DNA of 42,040 bases from a bacterium. Its GTDB lineage: Bacteria > Bacteroidota > Bacteroidia > NS11-12g > UBA9320. Positions 1-9,095 of this stretch are shown one piece after another (the stretch's first letter is position 1; each line of letters opens with the position of its first letter). The stretch covers positions 23,694-65,733 of the forward strand of contig JAAEYY010000008.1 in assembly GCA_018223105.1 (NCBI GenBank), in the 5' to 3' direction. The notes under the pieces are model-generated. The model made no database searches and was not told the origin of the DNA. It worked only from the letters and a program-made list of their open reading frames with translations. A program made the position numbers and the translations under genes.

Positions 1-513
1 GGCCTAACGTATAACGAGGTTGACATGAGTTTAAACTCCGGCCTGGGGGATGTAGGTTCGGTTAAAAATGTGTTTATGCAAGCTTCTTTGAGCGAGCGAA
101 TTACCGCTATAAAGCATGAAAACAACAGAGACTATTGGATATTAGTCCATTCCTTTCCCGGAAACTCTTATCACTCTTATTTATACACCAAAGATGGTTT
201 AAGTAATACTCCTGTAACTACACAAATCGGACTTACTACAACCGTAAGTTCCGGTGGTAGTGTGGGTTATTTAAAGTCGAATGTAGAGGGTGATCAAATT
301 GCGGTTGCCTTTCATACCATGGGAGTTGTCGAGGTCTTAGATTTCAATAAGTCTAACGGTAAACTCAGCAATGTAAAGCAAATAGACAACGTAGATGGGA
401 TGAGTTATGGGGTTGAATTTTCGCTAGATGGTCGTTTTCTGTACGTTTCCAGTTCAGCAAAAGATCAATATCTATGTCAATATGACCTTGATGCAGGAAA
501 CCTAATCAAATAA
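1..513 (+). CDS. N-terminal part of a T9SS type B cargo protein (5'-partial, frameshifted)
   Basis: The frame is open from base 1, so the true start lies upstream; the internal ATG at 25 falls inside the conserved phrase YNEVDMSLNSGLGDV and is not a start. The visible part resembles the beta-propeller-like N-terminal region found in many Bacteroidota surface proteins: a block around DYWILVH, then LDGRFLYVSSS and a QYDLDAGN motif near the end. The TAA at 511-513 looks like an artefact or a mutation, because the expected continuation reads in frame 3 (QIKASRVNINQERGQW, about 507-554) and then returns to frame 1 as GALQIGPDGAIYVA. I read this and the next entry as one gene. Function is unknown beyond being exported and probably surface bound. 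Confidence 0.7.
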   Translation, partial: GLTYNEVDMSLNSGLGDVGSVKNVFMQASLSERITAIKHENNRDYWILVHSFPGNSYHSYLYTKDGLSNTPVTTQIGLTTTVSSGGSVGYLKSNVEGDQIAVAFHTMGVVEVLDFNKSNGKLSNVKQIDNVDGMSYGVEFSLDGRFLYVSSSAKDQYLCQYDLDAGNLIK

Positions 514-543
514 AAGCTTCACGAGTTAATATCAATCAGGAAC

Positions 544-2076
544 GTGGCCAATGGGGGTGCCTTGCAGATAGGCCCAGATGGAGCAATTTATGTCGCAAGA
601 GCCGGTACAACCTATTTAGGTAGGATAGCAAGCCCTAATGAAAAAGGAACCAATTGTAATTACGTAGATGAAGCAGTAGATCTTAAGGGTAGAAATTCTA
701 ATTACGGTTTACCTACCTACTACAACTCTATTATAATCAATACAGATATTACCATTGAAAACGCGTGTCTGGGCGACTCTAGCATTATCAAACTGAGTGG
801 CACGGTTCCAGACAGTATTTCCATAGATTTTGGAGACAGTAGTTCAGTTGTATATGATGGTTTGCCTTTGCGTTTAGCTCATTTGTACAGCGATCCCGGT
901 ATTTATGATCTTACGTTTATACATTATTACCCAAGCAAAACTAATAGCACCATTATAAAAGCATATGTATTTGAAGTACCCGAAATAGACCTCGGTAGAG
1001 ATACGATTTTGTGTGAAGGCGAATCCATAAGCTTCAACTTAGACGGATCCGCTATTTATACCTGGGAAGATGGTTCAAATTCCCAAAAACGAACAATTAC
1101 GTCAGGGGGCTTATATCATATTGAAGCAAACAACCAATCCTGTATTAAAACTGATAGCATAAAAGTTAGCTTTAAAGTGAAGCCCGAAATTCCTTTCAAT
1201 GATGAATACCTTCTATGCGAGAACGACAGCCTTGTATTGAGCATGGGAGTTAATGTTGATTACATGGAGTGGAGTACAGGCGACACCTCACATCAACACA
1301 CTTTTAAAGAGGATGGGAAGTATTGGGTTAAAGCAGGTATGCATCGCTGCTATGACTCTATGAGTTTTGAGCTTAAGGTATTTACAATTCCTCAATTTGA
1401 TCTTGGGAAAGACTCGAATTACTGCAATATAGACAGCTTAAATCTTAGTACCGGATTAAGCAATCTGGAACACCTCTGGAGCTCAGGATCAACTCAAGAT
1501 AATATTTGGATCTATGAATCCGGATTATACTCCGTTGAAGTCCAAAACGGACCCTGTAAATCTTCAGACCTTGTAAATATCGGCTTCTTTGAATCGGAAG
1601 CAATTGAACTTGAAGACCATGTGGTATGTGCAGGAGATTCCATTCTAATTGGAACTACAGAGCGTCCCGGAACCTTTCTCTGGAATACCGGCGCTACTAC
1701 TTCATCCATTTATGTTTTGGATGAAGGAACCTATACCTTGGAGTATAGCAATAGCTGTGATACTTATATTGATTCGGCCAAGATTGAACTAAGAGATTGT
1801 GATTGTTTTGTGCATCTGCCTACAGCATTTAGTCCAAACGGTGACGGATTGAACGAAAATTTCCCTCCCGATTTTGAATGCAGATTTTTCAGATATGAAC
1901 TGGTAATTTATAATCGATGGGGACAGAAAATGTTCGAAAGCACAGAGAACGCTAATAACTGGGATGGCACCTTCCGAGGTGTTTCGGCTCCAAACGGTCT
2001 TTATATTTATCATTTATCTTACATGGACCAAACCGGTCTACACCACGTACAAGGTCAGGTATTAATTGTGCGATAG
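544..2076 (+). CDS. C-terminal part of the same T9SS cargo protein: PKD/Ig-like repeats and type B sorting domain
   Basis: This continues the preceding fragment. The GTG at 544 is not a credible start; coding resumes in this frame at about 556, after a five-G run (553-557) carrying one G too many. It begins with GALQIGPDGAIYVA, the end of the propeller-like region, followed by a PKD-like module (IDFGDSSS ... YSDPGIYDLTF). Next come about four Ig-like repeats of ~80-90 residues, each with a cysteine after a D-rich strand (for example LGRDTILCEGESI, then W-[ES]-[DT]-G and G-x-Y). The last ~90 residues form the gliding-motility-associated C-terminal domain: LPTAFSPNGDGLNENF, YNRWGQKMFES, NNWDGTF, ending VLIVR. 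In the known family this domain directs T9SS export and surface attachment. Binding target unknown. Confidence 0.8.
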   Translation: MANGGALQIGPDGAIYVARAGTTYLGRIASPNEKGTNCNYVDEAVDLKGRNSNYGLPTYYNSIIINTDITIENACLGDSSIIKLSGTVPDSISIDFGDSSSVVYDGLPLRLAHLYSDPGIYDLTFIHYYPSKTNSTIIKAYVFEVPEIDLGRDTILCEGESISFNLDGSAIYTWEDGSNSQKRTITSGGLYHIEANNQSCIKTDSIKVSFKVKPEIPFNDEYLLCENDSLVLSMGVNVDYMEWSTGDTSHQHTFKEDGKYWVKAGMHRCYDSMSFELKVFTIPQFDLGKDSNYCNIDSLNLSTGLSNLEHLWSSGSTQDNIWIYESGLYSVEVQNGPCKSSDLVNIGFFESEAIELEDHVVCAGDSILIGTTERPGTFLWNTGATTSSIYVLDEGTYTLEYSNSCDTYIDSAKIELRDCDCFVHLPTAFSPNGDGLNENFPPDFECRFFRYELVIYNRWGQKMFESTENANNWDGTFRGVSAPNGLYIYHLSYMDQTGLHHVQGQVLIVR

Positions 2077-2139
2077 CTGCAACCTATTCTAAATTTCATT
2101 GTATCTAAAGAAAAAGTAAATTCAGTAAAGCGACTATTT

Positions 2140-2967
2140 TTGTTAAATACCTTGGAAGTACAAAGTCTCAATCCCAAAGTTGTTCTATCTCCCGAACTTA
2201 GAAGCTCTGCTAAAAATAAGCGTTACGAGTTATGTCTTGAGTTTATTGGAACTATCCTTCAAGATTTCGAAATAGATTCGAATGAAGAAAACCAAAAAAC
2301 ACTGAGTTTTCTGGGTGATGTTGCATGCGGTATTGACACTGCACTTGACTTACTGCCTTATGAGGAAAAAGAAGAAGTATATTGGAGCTTTACGGACTTG
2401 TATCATCGCCTACTAGGGGCAGAAGATCTTCCTCATTTTGATATATTGTGTTCTACTTTCATAAGCAGTAAACTCAAAACAAGAATCCCCGCACCTGATA
2501 GCCCTCTGTTGTTTAAGTTGGTTTGTGAAGCAAAAGCATTGAAAATTGAACGGGAACTGCATCAGTTTGCAATGAAAACCATACATGCCAGTCTTTCAAA
2601 GCAAAGTGCTAGCTCCGTTGACGAGTTGCTATCCGCAATAAAATTAGAAGGAGAATCGGCCGTAGATTTCTTACTTTTTTACTTAGACAAAAAATCGATG
2701 CTGGGGCAAAATAATTCGCGGAGATTAAAAGCATATCTCATACAATTGGAACGAATGCTGAATTTGGCAGATGATCTTTTGGACTCCAAAGCAGACCACA
2801 AAAAAGGTATAATTAAACTCAACATTAATCTGCGATTCTATTTCAAAATGACTAGAACATTTGCAGCACATTTTATAAAAACTTGGTTTCAATTTCCAGT
2901 AATTTTCACCAAACACTGCCTTCGTTTTAGCTCAAAATCACTGATGCTGGAATGGAAAATGAAGTAA
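2140..2967 (+). CDS. All-helical protein with class I isoprenoid-synthase-like Asp motif
   Basis: About 271-275 residues, predicted almost entirely helical, without signal peptide. Around residues 205-222 it carries LNLADDLLDSKADHKKG, which resembles the second Asp-rich metal-binding motif of class I isoprenoid synthases (DDxxD-like followed by a basic loop). I see no convincing first Asp-rich motif, so catalytic activity is doubtful; it may be a divergent or inactive relative. No ATG exists before about residue 145, so a non-ATG start is needed. TTG at 2140 overlaps a TATTTTTG promoter element (2135-2142), which favours the in-frame TTG at 2152. The C-terminus is basic and aromatic and may sit on the membrane. 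It stands alone between two genes and ends at a bidirectional terminator. Function is inferred weakly; the reading frame is convincing. Confidence 0.6.
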   Translation: MLNTLEVQSLNPKVVLSPELRSSAKNKRYELCLEFIGTILQDFEIDSNEENQKTLSFLGDVACGIDTALDLLPYEEKEEVYWSFTDLYHRLLGAEDLPHFDILCSTFISSKLKTRIPAPDSPLLFKLVCEAKALKIERELHQFAMKTIHASLSKQSASSVDELLSAIKLEGESAVDFLLFYLDKKSMLGQNNSRRLKAYLIQLERMLNLADDLLDSKADHKKGIIKLNINLRFYFKMTRTFAAHFIKTWFQFPVIFTKHCLRFSSKSLMLEWKMK

Positions 2968-2972
2968 AAATA

Positions 2973-3000
2973 AAAAGTCCCGCCCTTGGGCGAGACTTTT
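2973..3000. terminator. Bidirectional intrinsic terminator
   Basis: A 13-bp inverted repeat (2973-2985 and 2988-3000, one mismatch) with a GC-rich centre (cgccc/gggcg) is flanked by A on the left and T on the right. It lies between the convergent genes ending at 2967 (+) and 3023 (-), so it can serve both strands. Confidence 0.85.
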
Positions 3001-3022
3001 AAAATATTTGATCTATTGGTTA

Positions 3023-5215
3023 TTATCTAACCAAAGTCATCTCTTCTACAATATGACCTGCACCTGCGAGCTCATCAATGCACCATAGCACATATCTGAT
3101 GTCTACAGAAATAGTTCTCTGCAACTCAGGCTCAAAGGCAATATCACCACTCATCGCTTCCCAGTTACCATCGAAGGCCAATCCGATTAACTCACCGTTT
3201 CCGTTAATTACCGGACTACCTGAGTTTCCGCCTGTGATATCATTATTGGTTAAGAAGCAAATTCTTAAGTCTTCACCTTCTTTGGCATATGGACCGTAGT
3301 CTTTTGCTTTAGCTTTTACTCTGAAATCTTCAGGTAGATCAAATTCATAGTCACCCGGAACATATTTCTCCATTACGCCTGCCATAGTTGTATAGTGTTT
3401 GTACAACATTGCATCGCCGGGAGAATAATCCAATACCTGTCCGTAGCTAAATCTCATAGTGCTGTTAGCATTTGGATAGAAGTTCTTATCCGGATACATT
3501 TCAAACAATGCAGCCTTATACAATCTATCCGCTTCTGCTCTTTTTTGATCAGCTTCTTGAAGCATTGCATTTAAGTCCTGATAGTAGAAGCTTAATACTC
3601 CGTATGCTAATTCAATAGCCGGATCTTTCATCAGCTTTTTATAGCTGGTCATTTTGCTTGAGTTCACAAGCTCCATCATTTCTTCTTTGCTGCCAAGCGC
3701 ACTTTTCTTAAAAAGTTTGCTGGTCATCTTTTCTGCATCTTGCTTGTACTTTTTCCAGAGTGAATTAAATGCAGGAACTCTTAAATCTCCGGTAATATCT
3801 TTGGCATATGCTTCAAACATTGCTTCTGATACCTCAACATCGATAGGCTGATAATAATCTTTGAAAGTTCCATCAACAGATCCCTGAATATTAGCAATGA
3901 TATTATCTCGTTGAGCAATCAATTTCGCTTTTTCTTCATCGGTTTCTGCAGCTTCAATTTGCTGTAGTGTATTTAACAATGAGTAAAATGCAAAACCGTG
4001 ACGAACAATTTCTACTTGAATTAGAGATTCTGTCAAATGAGTTCTGGCCAAGCTGCGCTCTTCATAAATCTTATAAGCACTTTCGTACATGTCAATTACA
4101 TCACCGTACTTCGCTTTTCTCGCAGCGTCTCCTTTATTCACCCATTCTACAAAAGCTTGCTCTTCTGCTTTCTTCTTCTCGTAAATGCCTAAACGCTTAA
4201 GTCCTCGAGTCTGGCCGATGAAATATTTCCAGTAGTTACTTACCTGAGCATGCTTAGTAGCATACATTAGGTCGATTTCTTCGCTTTGTTCCTGATACTT
4301 TTCAAAGATGTCAAGACGAGTTCTACGCAATTTAACACGCATTGGTTGTTCCTTTTCTGTAGCTAGTTTAACGCCGTAAGAAGTAAGGTAACGATCCGTT
4401 GAACCCGGGAATCCCCAAATCATAGCAAAATCACCTTTATCTACACCTTTCATAGAAACCGGAAGGTGATGCTTAGGCTTGTACGGTACATTATCTTCTG
4501 AATATGCAGCCGGCTCATTGTCTTTATTTGCATATACACGGAACATTGAAAAATCTCCGGTATGGCGAGGCCACATCCAGTTATCCGTATCTCCTCCGTA
4601 TTTCCCTACAGACTTTGGTGGAGTTCCTACCAATCTAACATCTTCAAATACAAGATAAACATACGCGTAATATTTATTACCGCTGTACATCGACTTAATA
4701 TTTACTTCGTATTTGCTGTCTTCACTAAGGCTCTTTTGGATTTCAGCAGTGTTTTTGGCAATCATCTCTTCTCTTGCAGTGAAAGACATGTCAGCAGTTA
4801 CACCTTTTAATGCACCTTCGGTGATGTCTTCAATCTTCTGAAGAAAAGAAACTGAAAATCCCGCAGGTAATTCATCTGCATTGGTCTTTGCCCAAAAACC
4901 ATCTTCTAAGTAATTATTCTCAGTATCACTCAATTTTTGAATGGCACCAAATCCACAGTGATGATTGGTAAGTAATAAACCTTCAGATGAGATAATTTCT
5001 CCGGTACAAAAACCCGAACCAAGACGCACAATTGCATCTTTCATGCTCGAATTATTTACGCTGTATAATTGCTCGGGACTTAATTCAAGTCCTAAACGTT
5101 TCATTTCGGCATAATTCTGAGTAAGCAATGCAGGAATCCACATGCCTTCATCAGCTCTTGCCTGTGGTCCGGCAAGTAATACCAAACCTAAAAATAGAGT
5201 AACGATTTTTTTCAT
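3023..5215 (-). CDS. dpp7: S46 family dipeptidyl-peptidase, DPP7-type
   Basis: Periplasmic serine exopeptidase that removes dipeptides from the N-terminus of oligopeptides. The 730-residue length and whole-protein pattern fit MEROPS family S46. It has a signal peptide (about residues 1-21), a mature start at ADEGMW, and a chymotrypsin-like split triad: His in TNHHC (85/86), Asp in RHTGDF (about 221) and Ser665 in TGGNSGSP. Eighteen residues after the catalytic Ser stands Gly683 (LAFDGNWE). In the characterised enzymes Gly here marks DPP7 (hydrophobic P1), while Arg marks DPP11 (Asp/Glu P1), so DPP7 specificity is inferred. Start is ATG at 5215. The gene is alone on its strand and convergent with the upstream neighbour. 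The likely role is peptide nutrition in a proteolytic bacterium. Confidence 0.93.
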   Translation of the reverse strand: MKKIVTLFLGLVLLAGPQARADEGMWIPALLTQNYAEMKRLGLELSPEQLYSVNNSSMKDAIVRLGSGFCTGEIISSEGLLLTNHHCGFGAIQKLSDTENNYLEDGFWAKTNADELPAGFSVSFLQKIEDITEGALKGVTADMSFTAREEMIAKNTAEIQKSLSEDSKYEVNIKSMYSGNKYYAYVYLVFEDVRLVGTPPKSVGKYGGDTDNWMWPRHTGDFSMFRVYANKDNEPAAYSEDNVPYKPKHHLPVSMKGVDKGDFAMIWGFPGSTDRYLTSYGVKLATEKEQPMRVKLRRTRLDIFEKYQEQSEEIDLMYATKHAQVSNYWKYFIGQTRGLKRLGIYEKKKAEEQAFVEWVNKGDAARKAKYGDVIDMYESAYKIYEERSLARTHLTESLIQVEIVRHGFAFYSLLNTLQQIEAAETDEEKAKLIAQRDNIIANIQGSVDGTFKDYYQPIDVEVSEAMFEAYAKDITGDLRVPAFNSLWKKYKQDAEKMTSKLFKKSALGSKEEMMELVNSSKMTSYKKLMKDPAIELAYGVLSFYYQDLNAMLQEADQKRAEADRLYKAALFEMYPDKNFYPNANSTMRFSYGQVLDYSPGDAMLYKHYTTMAGVMEKYVPGDYEFDLPEDFRVKAKAKDYGPYAKEGEDLRICFLTNNDITGGNSGSPVINGNGELIGLAFDGNWEAMSGDIAFEPELQRTISVDIRYVLWCIDELAGAGHIVEEMTLVR

Positions 5216-5263
5216 AATAATTAAATGCAGCGCAAATCTCAGAAAACCGCGCTATTAAACCAC

Positions 5264-5271
5264 TATTTTTG
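5264..5271 (+). promoter_or_regulatory. TAnnTTTG -7 element upstream of the gene at 5289
   Basis: TATTTTTG matches the Bacteroidota -7 consensus exactly and ends 17 bases before the ATG at 5289. No clear -33 TTG is visible. Confidence 0.5.
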
Positions 5272-5288
5272 ACCGGTATTTATATTTA

Positions 5289-6677
5289 ATGGATAAAAAG
5301 ACCCGATTTAAAAATTTTATATGGCTAGTAGTTATCCTACTCGACTTTATCCTAATACTCTCAAGTAAAAGCACTTACGACTCTGGCGACAGTGTATTAC
5401 ACTATCTTTTTTCACATCAGGCTATAGACTACCCAATACACTTAATGAACCATTGGGCCAAACCTCTTTTCGTTCTTTTAAGTGCTCCTTTCGCTTTTTG
5501 GGGATTTGTGGGAATGAAAATATTCAATACCATTTGCATCCTATTATCAACCTGGTACTGCAGTAAATTATTTAAGGAATATGGCATTAATGAAATGTGG
5601 GCATTGCTGCTGTGCTTTGCTGCTCCCCAATATATTTTGGTTCAAAGCTCCGGTTTAACTGAACCTTTGTTTACTCTGGGGCTCATCTCAATTGTTTATT
5701 ATCTCAAGGTAGATCGAATTAAATTGGCCCTCATCCTCCTCTCCTTTCTACCCTTTGTAAGATCGGAAGGTTGGATCATTATGCCGATAGTTGCTGTCTA
5801 CCTCTTTCAAATAAAACAGTGGAAGAAGCTACCATGGATTGCATTGGGTACACTTGTTTACGGGCTCGCTGGTATCGCGGTTTACTCTGATTTCTTGTGG
5901 ATGTTCCACCAAAACCCTTACTCTGGAGTTGAAGAAAAATACGGAAGTGGCCATGCTCTACATTACGTTAATCAATTGATGTATGTTATTGGTGTACCGC
6001 TTTATTTCTTTTTGTTTCTGGGCTGCTTCAATGGTATTAGAAGGGTGATGAACAGAAGTATTAGTCAGCACGAATTCTTTATTATTTACGGTATTGCAGT
6101 TGGATATTTTGTTGCACATACCATTTTCTGGACCCAAGGTTGGTTTCACAGTTTTGGACTTAACCGGGTATTGATTGTGCTGGTTCCTTTAATTGCGTTT
6201 ATCGCATATCGTGGAATAGATCAAATTATATGTGCTTTTGGTTTTATTAAAGCGAAATGGATTTACTTCCCATCTATTTTGATCTTGATGATCTTTCCCT
6301 TTTTGGATAACAAAGCCTCGCTTAACATCCCGCAAGACTTTCAACTGGACCCGGATCAAATCTTGGCTCAAGAAGTCAAATCCTACACTGATTCAGCCTT
6401 TGGAAACAGGCCTATTTATTACGGCAACACCTATTTCCCTATGATTTATGAAGCTGATATTGACGATCCTAACTCCGCCATAAGAATAGGAAAATTGAAG
6501 TCGAAACCACTACAAGACCATGCTTTGGTAATTTGGGACAGCTACTTCAGCGTAACCGATCAAAATGTAAATAAAGAAGACTTGAATCGATCGGATTTGA
6601 AGTTCATTAAAAGATTTGAATGCTCGGAATGTAAAAACAGCTATTTCGTTGAATTATACGAGGTTGTGTCCAAATAG
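5289..6677 (+). CDS. Polytopic membrane protein, GT-C-like glycosyltransferase
   Basis: 462 residues with about nine to eleven hydrophobic segments (first at about 11-28, last at about 335-352), followed by a ~110-residue soluble C-terminal tail. An acidic first loop after TM1 (STYDSGDSVLHYL), periodic membrane helices and an RSEGW motif around residue 157 suggest the GT-C fold, which uses lipid-phosphate sugars. The exact family is not recognised. It is convergent with the next membrane protein: their 3' ends overlap by 37 bp (6641-6677). With the GT2 enzyme encoded beyond that, it probably belongs to an envelope mannosylation or exopolysaccharide group (inference). Start ATG follows a TATTTTTG promoter element. 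Confidence 0.7.
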   Translation: MDKKTRFKNFIWLVVILLDFILILSSKSTYDSGDSVLHYLFSHQAIDYPIHLMNHWAKPLFVLLSAPFAFWGFVGMKIFNTICILLSTWYCSKLFKEYGINEMWALLLCFAAPQYILVQSSGLTEPLFTLGLISIVYYLKVDRIKLALILLSFLPFVRSEGWIIMPIVAVYLFQIKQWKKLPWIALGTLVYGLAGIAVYSDFLWMFHQNPYSGVEEKYGSGHALHYVNQLMYVIGVPLYFFLFLGCFNGIRRVMNRSISQHEFFIIYGIAVGYFVAHTIFWTQGWFHSFGLNRVLIVLVPLIAFIAYRGIDQIICAFGFIKAKWIYFPSILILMIFPFLDNKASLNIPQDFQLDPDQILAQEVKSYTDSAFGNRPIYYGNTYFPMIYEADIDDPNSAIRIGKLKSKPLQDHALVIWDSYFSVTDQNVNKEDLNRSDLKFIKRFECSECKNSYFVELYEVVSK

Positions 6678-8320
6678 TAAAGATTGTACTTTGTTCCAGA
6701 CTTCATAGATTTAAACGGCAGTAGTATTTTTATCTTTTGCAGGATATATGGATCCTCCTCTAAGCGATGTTTCTCAACTAATATACACCCTGGTTTGAAC
6801 TCTGTAAGAAATGATTCAAGCTCTTCTTCATTGGGAATTCGGTTTGACTCTTGATTGAAATATTGAAAGACCTGATTTTCTTTAAACCCGGAGAAATATT
6901 CAGATTCTAATCGAGAAATATACACCCCCAACAAAGAATGTTTATGTTCCATTTGTTCCTGAAGATATTTGGTATCAAAAGTACCGGCAGCTCTAAAACC
7001 GTCGGAATAACCGGTTGGAATATGCCATATACTTTCACTTGGACCTAGATCGAGGTCTAGAAGTTCCTGCGGGACATCCGATCTAGCTATTATAGGATAT
7101 GCTTGAGGTTTTAATTCAATTATCATCACAAAAGCAAAAATCCCAAGCCACCATTTCCATTTGGAAAACAAGCGATTAACTTCTAAACTGTAAAATGTAA
7201 AAATGGGCAGAAAGAGTGCCACCATCGCTACAAATCTTCCCGGGTTTCGGATATTATTGAGAAATGGTATATAGTGAATGAATGCAGTTGGACTGTAGGT
7301 TATAGAATGACTAGCAATGCGCATCTTGGGTACGCATAAGAGCATGAATGCAATGCTCAAAAACAAAAGTTGCATATGACGACTCTTAGCTCTAAAGAGA
7401 ACCAGTATAAAAAGTATTGAAAGTCCAAATCCAAGAAAAAGGACCTGCTCATTGGGACCAATTTGCCCTGCCGAATCTCTTAAATTTTGCCAGAAGCCTT
7501 GTGCATATAACCATGAATTGGGAGCGGGAACGAGCCAAGACAAAAGGTCCGGACTATTATACATGGCGCCTTTATCATCCACCTTCATGAAATAGAGTTT
7601 CTCTAAAATGAAATGCGAAATCAGCCAAATAAATGCAATAAAGCCTAGGAGTCGCCACTTGTTTAAACTACGAAAAAAGTCTTTTGAATAGTGGAATAAC
7701 AAGCTAAGTAAAACGAAGAAAATCAGAAAGAATGATGTGTAGTAATCTGAGAAGAAGGTGATTAGAAAACAAAGGCTCATCCATAGAAATGGCTTCCATT
7801 TCCAATTTTGAATGGTAAGCCCTTCTTCACCTATTGCATCTTGATAATAAAGAATAAAAAATGGCACAGCCCCTGTAAGCATAAGATGATAATGCTCCAA
7901 CAGATGAGCTGTTTTATAGGGCGCAAATGCGAAAATAAAACCGCAAATCCATGCAGCCAGCTTTGATATCCCATAGCGTCTTGCCAGTAAATAAGCACCT
8001 AATCCACTAAAAATGAAACTCAATAAAAGAATGATATTTACACTGAGATAGGGATTGCCAATAAAGAAGTTGAGCATACCCATAATTGGAGTATAAGTGT
8101 GCATCCACAAGCTTACCCCCTCTGGAAACGCTACCATATCTGTATGAAAAGGACTTGAAGCATTGCTCAACTCCTGGTCGAATATAAAGGCGTTCCATAT
8201 ATACTGGTATGGATCAGGTCCCGAGCCAACAATGGAAGAAGAGAAGTCTTGAATCAGGGGAAAGGAAAACAAAAGGAATAGAAGCGCATACGATATGGCT
8301 ACAAAACCCTTGTGTTTCAT
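6641..8320 (-). CDS. Polytopic membrane protein, GT-C/YfhO-like
   Basis: 559 residues. TM1 (about 8-27) is followed by an external loop with GSGPDPYQYIWNAF and FPEGVSLWMHTYTP. This first-loop pattern (a D-P pair, then P-x-G and a T-x-x-P) is typical of large bacterial GT-C-like glycosyltransferases. About ten further membrane segments run to about residue 405, and a ~150-residue soluble tail follows. Start ATG (8318-8320) lies one base after the TAA of the GT2 gene (8322-8324), implying one transcript and probable translational coupling. The likely job is to transfer a sugar supplied as a lipid-phosphate donor by the GT2 partner. The acceptor is unknown and the family is assigned by pattern only. 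Confidence 0.7.
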   Translation of the reverse strand: MKHKGFVAISYALLFLLFSFPLIQDFSSSIVGSGPDPYQYIWNAFIFDQELSNASSPFHTDMVAFPEGVSLWMHTYTPIMGMLNFFIGNPYLSVNIILLLSFIFSGLGAYLLARRYGISKLAAWICGFIFAFAPYKTAHLLEHYHLMLTGAVPFFILYYQDAIGEEGLTIQNWKWKPFLWMSLCFLITFFSDYYTSFFLIFFVLLSLLFHYSKDFFRSLNKWRLLGFIAFIWLISHFILEKLYFMKVDDKGAMYNSPDLLSWLVPAPNSWLYAQGFWQNLRDSAGQIGPNEQVLFLGFGLSILFILVLFRAKSRHMQLLFLSIAFMLLCVPKMRIASHSITYSPTAFIHYIPFLNNIRNPGRFVAMVALFLPIFTFYSLEVNRLFSKWKWWLGIFAFVMIIELKPQAYPIIARSDVPQELLDLDLGPSESIWHIPTGYSDGFRAAGTFDTKYLQEQMEHKHSLLGVYISRLESEYFSGFKENQVFQYFNQESNRIPNEEELESFLTEFKPGCILVEKHRLEEDPYILQKIKILLPFKSMKSGTKYNLYYLDTTSYNSTK

Positions 8321-8321
8321 C

Positions 8322-9059
8322 TTAAGATTTGTAGAGTTGGGTATCCCAGATATTGTATTTCAGAATACAGAATAAGGCGCGGAAACCGTCTTTCCAACCT
8401 ATTTTTTTGCCTTCTTCGTAAGTTCTTCCATAGTAACTAATTCCAATCTCATAAATCCGAATTTTTGGAATTCTTGAGATTTTGGCTGTTACTTCAGGTT
8501 CAAAGCCAAAACGTTTTTCTTTCAGTTCTAAAGATTGTAACTGCTCTGCTTTAAACATTTTGTAGCAGGTCTCCATGTCGGTGAGATTCAGATTAGTAAA
8601 TGCATTACTCAACATTGTGAGCATTCCATTTCCGATACTGTGCCAAAAGAATAGAATTCTGTGTGGTTTCCCTCCCATAAATCTGGAACCGTATACTACA
8701 TCCGCATGACCGTCTAAAATAGGCTGAAGTAAATCATTAAATTCATTCGGATCGTATTCCAAGTCCGCATCCTGAATCACAATAAGATCTCCGGTTGCTT
8801 TTTTAATTCCGGTATGCAGTGCTCCACCCTTTCCTTGATTTACCTTGTGTTGATGTAAGGTCATTTTCATTTGAGGGTGTTCTTTAATGTACTGGTTTAG
8901 CACCTCAACAGAAGCATCACTAGAACAATCATCTACCAAAATAATTTCCTTTTCCATCCCTCCAATCAATTCAACTTCTTGAATTTTATCGAGAATCAAA
9001 TGAACCGTTTTCGCTTCATTATAAATTGGGATAACGATAGATAAAGTCTTGAATGCCAT
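8322..9059 (-). CDS. Glycosyltransferase family 2, dolichol-phosphate mannosyltransferase-like
   Basis: About 245 residues, cytoplasmic GT-A fold. Motifs in order: SIVIPIYNEAKTV at the N-terminus, ILVDDCSSD, GKGGALHTG, the metal-binding DADLEYDP, YGSRFMGG, and ETCYKMF. This series is characteristic of DPM1/polyprenol-phosphate sugar synthases, which charge an isoprenoid phosphate with mannose or glucose. No C-terminal membrane anchor is visible, as in single-domain DPM1. I choose the ATG at 9059 (MAFKTLS) over a TTG 21 bases upstream (9080), because conservation begins at KTLSIVIP. It is first in a two-gene unit with the GT-C-like protein. Sugar identity cannot be read from sequence. Confidence 0.85.
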   Translation of the reverse strand: MAFKTLSIVIPIYNEAKTVHLILDKIQEVELIGGMEKEIILVDDCSSDASVEVLNQYIKEHPQMKMTLHQHKVNQGKGGALHTGIKKATGDLIVIQDADLEYDPNEFNDLLQPILDGHADVVYGSRFMGGKPHRILFFWHSIGNGMLTMLSNAFTNLNLTDMETCYKMFKAEQLQSLELKEKRFGFEPEVTAKISRIPKIRIYEIGISYYGRTYEEGKKIGWKDGFRALFCILKYNIWDTQLYKS

Positions 9060-9095
9060 TGAGGCTGCAAAGAAAGTCAATTAATTTTTTTGACC

